Part shown: positions 40,989 to 46,973 of the stretch, in pieces
How positions within the stretch are numbered: position 1 is the stretch's first letter
How the letters are laid out: the number at the start of each line of letters is the position of its first letter
From: a bacterium
GTDB lineage: Bacteria; Electryoneota; Electryoneia; Electryoneales; Electryoneaceae
Assembly (NCBI GenBank): GCA_020444265.1
Contig: JAHLLH010000005.1
Location: 1-64,000, forward strand
Length of the DNA stretch: 64,000 nucleotides
Direction: 5' to 3'
Notes under the pieces: generated by a model
Told to the model about the DNA's origin: nothing
The model's database searches: none
What the model saw: the letters and a program-made list of their open reading frames with translations, nothing else
Program-made: the position numbers and the translations under genes

Positions 40989-41254
40989 GCGGACACCTCT
41001 TCCGCATCACGTTTTTTCGAGGACAACCCCCAATCAGTCAGGGTGTGGACGTCACGTATCGGAAGGGTTAGAACTGGTGTGCCATCTGGACGGGAAGCGA
41101 AACTCCATTCACCATAGAGGTGTGCCAGGTGATGCAGCACGTATCCCTGCTCTGCACGGTCGCCAGAATCACCGATAACAGCCATCCAGGCTCCACGTTT
41201 TTCGAACTGGAACGTGCACCGCTTGATGTACTTGAAGAGTTCGTGTTCCATCAC
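40985..41254 (-). CDS. Hypothetical protein, 89 aa
   Basis: Contains CTFQFEKRGAWMAVIGDSGD and GYVLHHLAHLYGEWSF. No family recognised. Overlaps neighbours by 4 bases at each end (ATGA-type coupling). Confidence 0.6.
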   Translation of the reverse strand: MMEHELFKYIKRCTFQFEKRGAWMAVIGDSGDRAEQGYVLHHLAHLYGEWSFASRPDGTPVLTLPIRDVHTLTDWGLSSKKRDAEEVSA

Positions 41255-41493
41255 ATCCCTCCTCGCTTGCTGGCCAGCGCGACCTTGTCACGTTTCTTCG
41301 AACGGTCCCGCTGGTCTTCCGCATCCAGTAGCATGTCAAATTCGTCCAACGGACGTGTTCCACCGTTACCTGACAACAGGCAGCGCATGCAGCGCCCATC
41401 CACCGACAACTGCACCGGACCCTTTTCGCATGCCCGGCACGTCCCCACCTTCGGCTTGACCCGTCTGGTCCCTCTGTCTCGTCCGTAACGCAT
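41251..41493 (-). CDS. Zinc-ribbon-like small protein, 80 aa
   Basis: Cys pattern CRACEKGPVQLSVDGRCMRC (CxxC-x13-CxxC) indicates a zinc ribbon; the C-terminus is charged (DEFDMLLDAEDQRDRSKKRD). Part of the coupled early operon (overlap with 40985 gene, and abutting the 41493 gene). Confidence 0.65.
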   Translation of the reverse strand: MRYGRDRGTRRVKPKVGTCRACEKGPVQLSVDGRCMRCLLSGNGGTRPLDEFDMLLDAEDQRDRSKKRDKVALASKRGGM

Positions 41494-41756
41494 CAGCCTA
41501 CCTTCCCGAGCATGTTTGGCGTCCAGGTAGCGGATTCAACAACCCGGATCAGGTCTTCTGCCTTGTACCAGACGTTCTTTCCCCGCTTCAGTCGGGCAAC
41601 ACCTTGCTCATCACAGAATTCGGCGAAAAAACGAGGGGACATATCGAAGAGATTCGCAGCCGTCGTGCTGCGGACCAGCAGCTGCTTCTTGTTTCGGATC
41701 CGCTCGAGGATCACATCTGCAGGAAGGGGCTGACGTTTGGAACGGGTTCCACTCAT
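41493..41756 (-). CDS. Excisionase/MerR-type DNA-binding protein
   Basis: 87 aa. LLVRSTTAANLFDMSPRFFA then KRGKNVWYKAEDLIRVVES is a MerR-like winged helix of the excisionase or helix-turn-helix_17 type. It may act as excisionase or early regulator. Stop and start overlap neighbours. Confidence 0.65.
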   Translation of the reverse strand: MSGTRSKRQPLPADVILERIRNKKQLLVRSTTAANLFDMSPRFFAEFCDEQGVARLKRGKNVWYKAEDLIRVVESATWTPNMLGKVG

Positions 41757-42289
41757 CCTTCCCCTCCCAGCCGCGATTCGGAGTCGTTCAATTCCCCCTC
41801 GATGTCGGACAGGCAGCGGCGTATCTCACGGACCCGCTCACGGATCCCGATGATCGCCTTTGCCGACTTCACCTCGTTGGCCGCACGGAACATCTCGCCG
41901 ATGTTGACCGTCATGTCCGACAGTTCATCGTCGATGCGGCCGTTCAGGCGGTCCGACATGCCCGGTTTTGGCACACAGGGCTCACATCCGATCTGATCAA
42001 GGAGTAGGTCGATCAGGGCAGGATCCCCGGTCGCGAGGTAGGAAGACTGCAGGTCCGGCCAGGTAATCACCGTACGGCCAGGCCAGCCGTCGCGACGAGG
42101 ACTTTGCGCGTAGGTCGTCAGCGGATAAACATCGTTCCGCCCCATATGGACCTGCAGCAAACCCGCCGAAAGCCCACGTTCCTGCTGGGCACGGTGGATC
42201 ATCTCGCCGAAAACACGATTCGGTGGGGACTCTTCCCACCGTTCGCGTAGATCTTCGATAATCGGCTTCAACAGAGGCTTAGTCGGCAT
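41753..42289 (-). CDS. Phage regulatory protein, CII/CP76-like
   Basis: 178 aa. The N-terminal 110 residues (VFGEMIHRAQQERGLSAGLL...VYPLTTYAQ...YLATGDPALIDLLL) fit the CP76-type phage regulatory family, the C-terminus is a long coiled coil (RVREIRRCLSDIEGELNDSE). First gene of the leftward early operon, divergent from the repressor. AGAGG ribosome site; no clear -35 upstream, consistent with an activator-dependent promoter. Confidence 0.65.
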   Translation of the reverse strand: MPTKPLLKPIIEDLRERWEESPPNRVFGEMIHRAQQERGLSAGLLQVHMGRNDVYPLTTYAQSPRRDGWPGRTVITWPDLQSSYLATGDPALIDLLLDQIGCEPCVPKPGMSDRLNGRIDDELSDMTVNIGEMFRAANEVKSAKAIIGIRERVREIRRCLSDIEGELNDSESRLGGEG

Positions 42290-42361
42290 ACGTGCCTCTT
42301 TCTACCAGTCCACGGAGATTAGAATTGCCTCGCCCACCCGAGAGGACGATATTTGGACAAA

Positions 42362-42640
42362 GGGACACCCAGCCCCGTACGTTGGTCGCGGGCGAGGCTG
42401 GGTGTGGGTGACGTTCCATCAGCCCGGACAGGGAGGCGCCGGGGTGTGCGTGGTTCACGCAACGATGTGGAACGTCTGGGTCACGCCTCGCGGCGTTGTA
42501 ACCTGGGCAGCGCTCGAGAGAGCGAACGGCCCGGGACAGCGAAACGGGGGGTGTTCCGCCATCCCGGTGCCGGTGTGGATGCGTAGCAGCCGTCCCCACA
42601 GCCGTACGCCCCCATGCTGCACCCCGCTGGACATCCGACG
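42362..42640 (+). ncRNA. Candidate novel structured RNA
   Basis: No coding potential on either strand. Successive perfect helices on the plus strand: 365-374/396-405 (10 bp); 410-418/468-476 (9 bp) enclosing 423-427/439-443 and 447-452/456-461; 483-487/492-496 with a TCGC loop; 502-508/529-535 (7 bp) enclosing CGCTC-GAGA-GAGCG (511-524), a GNRA tetraloop; 560-564/577-581 and 581-585/605-609 compete for one base near the 3' end (numbers are 42000 plus). GNRA polarity favours the plus strand. No known class is recognised. It lies in the immunity control region. Confidence 0.5.
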
Positions 42641-42709
42641 CGCATCGTGAACCAGCGGAAAAAGTCATCTTTGGTTGGGTCGTTGTTTGCACACCAGCCT
42701 CCCGTTCGC

Positions 42710-42738
42710 GTGAGCCCTTAAAAGCCATAATGGCTCAC
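42710..42738. promoter_or_regulatory. Operator-like nested palindromes upstream of the repressor
   Basis: GTGAGCC (42710-42716) and GGCTCAC (42732-42738) form an outer inverted repeat; within it AGCCAT-A-ATGGCT (42723-42735) is a compact palindrome. CATAAT (42726-42731) could serve as the repressor's -10. It is in the 42290-42755 divergent control region, so it is the best candidate for the phage repressor's binding site. Confidence 0.6.
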
Positions 42739-42755
42739 AGGAGACATAATAGGCG

Positions 42756-43580
42756 ATGAAAAACGACTTGTCAAGACCCTGGCGGGACAGGGAGACCGTT
42801 GCCTCGATCATCAACCTGATCGAGACAGTGCTTCTCGTGTCTGGCGGGAAACTGGCAAAAATATTAGATGTAAGTTCAGGCGGTTTAAGCAATTGGCGTT
42901 CAGGACGCCAAGGTATGGCTCCCGAAAAGTGGTCTCGCCTGATTGCGTACTTGAAGGGAACATGGGGCCTGGAACCCGGAGACATACTTGCTCATGATTT
43001 TGCAGATCGATTCAAGAAAGCAGCAGAAAGGGGACAAATCGGACGGGTAGCCTTCATGAAAGGCATCCCTCCGCGTGGTGATTTAGGAAATTCGGAGACC
43101 AGGGAACCCGGCTCAGCGATATCGAGTGCAAACGATCCGGACGAGACGCCGCCCCACCCCGCAAAGCTGGGGAAGGTAAAAATGACACACGTCATCCCGA
43201 CTGGATCAGACGAAGCACCGTATTTGAAAGTTGAGCCAACCGAGCCCATCGACCTGGATGCGTTGCCAGATGAAGAGGTAAATGTTACCGGCGACCAGTT
43301 GTCACACGTCTACGGTGTGCCGGTTCCCCTCCCCCCGATCCAAAACCGAAAGCTGTTAGCCTTTCTCCTCGACCCATCCATCACCAGGGCCATCGGCCTG
43401 CAATGGATCGAGGTGGGCATGCTCGCACGAACCCCTCTCGCAGAGTGGCAAACCTCCACACGGATCCTGATCGACCTGGTCATGCAGTTCCGCGAAGCCC
43501 GCGAACGTGGCGAGATCATTGACGCCCAACTCCGGGAAGAATGGACAACAAGTATTTCAGATTCTAAACAATCACAGTGA
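42756..43580 (+). CDS. Putative phage repressor (HTH N-terminus)
   Basis: 274 aa. Residues about 25-75 form a helix-turn-helix-like unit (LVSGGKLAKILDVSSGGLSN then WRSGRQGMAPEKW), followed by a Pro/acidic linker and a C-terminal helical domain (LQWIEVGMLARTPLAEW). Divergent from the early operon with an operator-like palindrome just upstream, this is where lambdoid-type phages put the CI equivalent. No LexA-type autocleavage Ser/Lys is evident, so induction would work by another route. An AGGAG ribosome site lies 12 bases upstream. Confidence 0.65.
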   Translation: MKNDLSRPWRDRETVASIINLIETVLLVSGGKLAKILDVSSGGLSNWRSGRQGMAPEKWSRLIAYLKGTWGLEPGDILAHDFADRFKKAAERGQIGRVAFMKGIPPRGDLGNSETREPGSAISSANDPDETPPHPAKLGKVKMTHVIPTGSDEAPYLKVEPTEPIDLDALPDEEVNVTGDQLSHVYGVPVPLPPIQNRKLLAFLLDPSITRAIGLQWIEVGMLARTPLAEWQTSTRILIDLVMQFREARERGEIIDAQLREEWTTSISDSKQSQ

Positions 43581-43591
43581 TGGAGAGTAAA

Positions 43592-44221
43592 ATGGCCCAC
43601 AAGAAACAGTCACCAGGACAAATCGCTCTTGGTATCATTATCTGGATTGTCGTTCTTGTCGTCATAAACAATATATTTTGTTCTAACAATGACACTCTAG
43701 AGGGTACATCTTGGAGTAATTCGGGCTCTTCGAATTCCAATAAAACAAATTCCCCAGAGAAAGCTACTCCCACTTTTGCCATCGGAGAAACGTTTACCCT
43801 CGGGAAGTATCAATATCACATCACACACGTAAAACGCGGCAGTGCCATCGGCACAAAATACAACAACACCAAGGCATCCGATGGCGCTGTCTTTGTTGCG
43901 ATTTACTATACAATTGAAAATATAGACAATGAGACTCATGTTGTCGCTTTAGATGATTTTATACTTGTTGACTGGCTTGGACGCAGGTTTGATGCATCCT
44001 CCAATGCGAACACCCAGCTATCATTTCTACTCGACTACAAGGGGCTCTTTTCGGAACAGCTTCAGCCCGGCCTAATGCGGAAAATGGTCACCGCTTACGA
44101 GGTACCCACTCAAGTACTGGAAAATGCCATCACCTTTGAAATTCCCGAGAAAGGCATCTGGAACACAGGCATATCTCGCGTTGTAGTAAAACCTGATCAG
44201 ATCACGGACATCGCCAGATAA
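43592..44221 (+). CDS. Membrane-anchored DUF4352-like protein (lysogenic conversion/exclusion candidate)
   Basis: 209 aa from ATG 43592, preceded by GGAGAG. N-terminal membrane span (ALGIIIWIVVLVVINNIF) followed by a Ser/Asn linker and an immunoglobulin-like domain of the DUF4352 (TRF2-interaction/telomeric repeat-like) type: FAIGETFTLGKYQYHI, FVAIYYTIENIDN, LVDWLGRRFDASS. Base composition is AT-richer than its neighbours, suggesting later acquisition. It is in the lysogeny cluster between repressor and integrase, where superinfection-exclusion proteins are common. TAATG overlap with the integrase. Confidence 0.7.
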   Translation: MAHKKQSPGQIALGIIIWIVVLVVINNIFCSNNDTLEGTSWSNSGSSNSNKTNSPEKATPTFAIGETFTLGKYQYHITHVKRGSAIGTKYNNTKASDGAVFVAIYYTIENIDNETHVVALDDFILVDWLGRRFDASSNANTQLSFLLDYKGLFSEQLQPGLMRKMVTAYEVPTQVLENAITFEIPEKGIWNTGISRVVVKPDQITDIAR

Positions 44222-45336
44222 TGCCCACCCTCGAACCCCGCAAAACCAGTAAGGGCACCTCATGGCGGTTCGTCTACCAGCTTGACGGTCGGCAGAAGAA
44301 AATCACCATCGGGGTGACCAACCAGACCACCGCGCAGAAGCGGTACGTCGAGCTTGCCAATATCCTCGCATCCGGACGTGACCCCGCAGCTGTCGTCAAA
44401 CGCAGCAAAGCGAAAAGCATCAAGCTATCCGAGACCCTTACCCAGGACATGAAGTGGTGCGAGGGGCGACGGCAACCCCGCACCATCGAAAGCTACACCT
44501 ACGCCTGGAACCTGCTGGTCGATCACATCGGCGACATCCAGACCGTCCGTTTGACAAAGGAGGACGCAGAGGACTGGATCAAATCCCTCCTCGCCAGGGG
44601 ATGGTCCCCGGCCGGTGTCGGCATCGTCTTCCGGGCAGTCCGAGCGATCCTTTCACGGGCCGTCAAGGTCCACGGCATCCTCGAATCCAACCCCTTCAGC
44701 GGCGTCCAGGTGCCAAGGATCGACTCGAAACGGAAACAGGCATCCACCAGGCCGCGATACCTCACCCACGCCGAAGTGACTGCTTTGCTCCAATTAATCC
44801 CGGATGGCGAGCTACACCACCTGGTCCGCTTCATGCTGTTGACCGGCGCACGGCCCAGCGAGGCGCTCGAGATCACATGGAAAAAGGTCGACCTCGACCA
44901 CAAGGAACTGTGGCTCGGCGACCCCAATAGCCTGACCAAATTGTATCGACGATTCCCGATCGGTGACCAGCTGCGCGAATTGATCCTGCAGATCCCACAA
45001 GGCAACCCCAGCGACCGCCTTTTTGCAGGCATGGCCACCGACCACCGCGCCCTGGACAAACGATTCAAACGCCTGTTTGAATCAAAGCGGTACACTCCTA
45101 CCCACCCGGCACCACCGGAAGAGGACCAGAAGCGTCGGCAACAGCTGATTGATACAATCGGATCGACCACACCCTACGTCCTTCGCCACACCTTCGCCAG
45201 CCATGCATTACTGAACGGTGTGCCGATCAAAGTGGTGGCATCCTGGCTTGGCCACACCACCACCTACACTACTGAACTGTATGGCCACCTCATCACCGAG
45301 ATTAGCGATGAATACACCGACCGCATTAACTTCTAA
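44221..45336 (+). CDS. int: Tyrosine integrase
   Basis: 371 aa. SAM-like N-terminal domain at about 85-165, catalytic domain 175-365. Catalytic residues seen: Arg211 (TGARPSEAL), Lys about 240, Arg322 in PYVLRHTFASH (the usual first His of HxLR is Tyr), His345 (WLGHTTTYT) and nucleophile Tyr354 (TELYGHL). Cuts and joins attP and attB by site-specific recombination. The gene ends 80 bp before the tRNA-Pro half-site, the usual int-att spacing. The 45340-45395 stretch is a polypyrimidine tract that may hold accessory sites. Confidence 0.95.
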   Translation: MPTLEPRKTSKGTSWRFVYQLDGRQKKITIGVTNQTTAQKRYVELANILASGRDPAAVVKRSKAKSIKLSETLTQDMKWCEGRRQPRTIESYTYAWNLLVDHIGDIQTVRLTKEDAEDWIKSLLARGWSPAGVGIVFRAVRAILSRAVKVHGILESNPFSGVQVPRIDSKRKQASTRPRYLTHAEVTALLQLIPDGELHHLVRFMLLTGARPSEALEITWKKVDLDHKELWLGDPNSLTKLYRRFPIGDQLRELILQIPQGNPSDRLFAGMATDHRALDKRFKRLFESKRYTPTHPAPPEEDQKRRQQLIDTIGSTTPYVLRHTFASHALLNGVPIKVVASWLGHTTTYTTELYGHLITEISDEYTDRINF

Positions 45337-45416
45337 TTTCCCCTATTCTTCCCTTGCGTTCATTTCCCTTTTCTATCTCCTTTCTATATAACGCCTTTCC
45401 GGCTCGTCACCCCGGC

Positions 45417-45458
45417 CTGGGGGTCAGGGGGTCGCTGGTTCAAATCCAGTCGCTCCGA
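45417..45458 (+). other. Phage attachment site: 3' half of tRNA-Pro(GGG)
   Basis: The sequence corresponds to tRNA-Pro from anticodon loop CTGGGGG (GGG anticodon at 45419-45421), the 3' anticodon strand TCAGG, the T arm GGTTCAAATCC and acceptor strand CGCTCCG to the discriminator A. No 5' half precedes it: no D arm and no CGGAGCG acceptor partner. CCA is not encoded. It is the duplicate left at the right phage end; the full tRNA gene should be at the left end, outside this window. Confidence 0.8.
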
Positions 45459-45467
45459 CATTGAAGA

Positions 45468-45503
45468 GGACTTTCGGGAACCACCCGAAAGTCCTTTCTA
45501 TTT
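45468..45503 (+). terminator. Terminator of the host tRNA-Pro gene
   Basis: GGACTTTCGGG (45468-45478) and CCCGAAAGTCC (45484-45494), 11 bp with a 5-nt loop, followed by TTTCTATTT. It lies 10 bp after the tRNA half and would be the native end of the tRNA transcript before integration. Confidence 0.88.
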
Positions 45504-45610
45504 AAGACATTACACCACCTTCTCCCATTTCTGGCCAATCCATTCTTGGTACAGTGTTTGCTTCTCTTGACACCATTGTATCCATCTGGTACACGCTCAC
45601 AGAGAAGACC

Positions 45611-46894
45611 ATGAAGAAGCAGGTACCACCCAGCGATGCTGGATCCAGTTCACACTCGTCCGACAATCTCGAAGAAACTCTGACACGTCTTAGCCTAGCG
45701 GTTCAGGGTGCAGAGCTTGGTACGTGGGATTGGGACATCCAAAATGGACATGTCCGGTTCAATGACCGATGGGCTGAGATGCTCGGGTACGGGAAAGATG
45801 AACTCGAACCGAGTGTACAAACCTGGGAAAAGCTCCTCCACACCGATGACAAGAAAGCTGTCTCGGACAGCTTGCAAGAGCACCTGGACGGCCATACCAC
45901 ACAGTACTCCACCGAACATCGTTTACAGCATAAGCATGGGCATTACATCTGGGTTTTTGACAGCGGTCAGGTGTACGAGCGCACTGAGGGTGGTACTCCA
46001 CTCCATGCAGCGGGAATCCACCTTGATATCACCGACCGAAAACGTCACGAGATGCAGGAAGCGGATCAGAAACGTTTCATCCATTTGAGCAGCGAATTAA
46101 TTCAGTCCCTCGTCCATATTGACGATATAGACAGTGTCATCCAGAACCTTCTCGAACAGACTGGCCGCTACATGGATGTCTCTCGGGCCTACCTCTTTCG
46201 TTTCGACAGTCAAAACGGGTTTTACAGCAACACCCACGAGTGGTGTTCAGAGGGTGTTGAACCGCAGATTGACTACCTGCAAGGGCTGCCAGCAGAGTCG
46301 ATTGCCTGGTGGGATACCTCCATGCGTGCTGGTGAAATCGTCAGTATTGATGACATAGAAAATTCAGATATTCCGGATGAGTTCAAAGTATTTCTCATCC
46401 CACAAGGTATTTCGGCGGTGTTGTCCATTCCGCTCTATGTTGATGGAACATTGCACGGCTTTATTGGTTTTGACGAGACTCGTGGTCCTCGCATCTGGCA
46501 CACCAACGAAGTCGCTATCCTGAAAAGCCTGGTTGATTCGGTGGCCTATGCTTTCGAACGAGATGAACGTGAACAGGTCAAGGATGAGCTTGAGAAGATG
46601 AAAGCGGTCAACAAGATGGGTGTTACGATCTCCCACGAATTCAACAATGCCCTGGCCGTAATCAGCGGTTCCATCGAGCTTCTCCAGTTGCGCCTGACGG
46701 ATACCTCGGCGGAGAACAAGGAGTTCTTTGCAAAGGCGATGGAACACGTGGACCGTATGCGCGACCTCGTTATGAAAATGACCAAGCTCCACTCGCTCGA
46801 AGAGATGGACTACGCCCTCGGGTTAAAGATGTACAACTTGCACAAGAGTGCCGACCCCGAAACGTCACCAGGTACTGGACGCAAGGTGAGCTAG
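45611..46894 (+). CDS. PAS-GAF-HisKA protein lacking an ATPase domain
   Basis: 427 aa from ATG 45611. Residues about 25-145 form a PAS_3 domain (LGTWDWDIQNGHVRFNDRWA, HLDITDRKRHE), about 165-325 a GAF domain (SRAYLFRFDS, VLSIPLYVDGTLHGFIGFDE), and about 330-400 a HisKA helix with His342 in TISHEFNNALAVISG. The protein stops soon after, with no N, G1 or G2 ATP-binding boxes. It therefore cannot be a normal kinase alone; it may be a truncated kinase, phosphotransfer partner or decoy. The first host gene beyond the phage end. Confidence 0.85.
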   Translation: MKKQVPPSDAGSSSHSSDNLEETLTRLSLAVQGAELGTWDWDIQNGHVRFNDRWAEMLGYGKDELEPSVQTWEKLLHTDDKKAVSDSLQEHLDGHTTQYSTEHRLQHKHGHYIWVFDSGQVYERTEGGTPLHAAGIHLDITDRKRHEMQEADQKRFIHLSSELIQSLVHIDDIDSVIQNLLEQTGRYMDVSRAYLFRFDSQNGFYSNTHEWCSEGVEPQIDYLQGLPAESIAWWDTSMRAGEIVSIDDIENSDIPDEFKVFLIPQGISAVLSIPLYVDGTLHGFIGFDETRGPRIWHTNEVAILKSLVDSVAYAFERDEREQVKDELEKMKAVNKMGVTISHEFNNALAVISGSIELLQLRLTDTSAENKEFFAKAMEHVDRMRDLVMKMTKLHSLEEMDYALGLKMYNLHKSADPETSPGTGRKVS

Positions 46895-46920
46895 CCAACA
46901 GGTAGAATTCGACACAGTAA

Positions 46921-46957
46921 AAGAACGGGCTTGTGACAAGATCACAAGCCCGTTCTT
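46921..46957. terminator. Bidirectional terminator between convergent genes
   Basis: AAGAACGGGCTTGTGA (46921-46936) pairs perfectly over 16 bp with TCACAAGCCCGTTCTT (46942-46957). It serves the kinase-like gene on the plus strand and the PQQ protein gene on the minus strand. Confidence 0.85.
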
Positions 46958-46973
46958 CCTGGTTGCTACGTTA

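Larger units (their letters stand above)
1..45458. mobile_element. Integrated temperate prophage, lambda-type head and Mu-type contractile tail (left end outside window)
   Basis: A continuous block of phage genes ends at a tyrosine integrase next to a 3' half of tRNA-Pro. Packaging and head genes match the lambda gpA/gpB/gpC/gpD/gpE series; tail genes match the Mu gp37-gp48 series in order. No MuA/MuB-like transposition genes are seen, so it is a site-specific integrating phage rather than a transposing one. The duplicated tRNA 3' half at 45417-45458 implies that the intact tRNA gene and the other phage end lie left of position 1. All main morphogenesis genes are present and open, so it could be functional. 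Confidence 0.92.

Noticed and set aside
42279-42728. Minus-strand frame of 149 codons in the control region
   Set aside because: It reads through the perfect hairpins of the candidate RNA, and has no family or ribosome site.
1-45336. Transposable Mu-like prophage
   Set aside because: Although the tail is Mu-like, there is no MuA/MuB-type transposase and there is a tyrosine integrase with a tRNA attachment site.
45385-45460. Complete tRNA-Pro gene
   Set aside because: Only the half from the anticodon loop onward is present; D arm and 5' acceptor strand are absent, so it cannot fold as a tRNA.
45611-46894. Host kinase gene disrupted by phage integration
   Set aside because: The attachment site ends at 45458, before the gene begins, and the frame is intact from its start to its stop.
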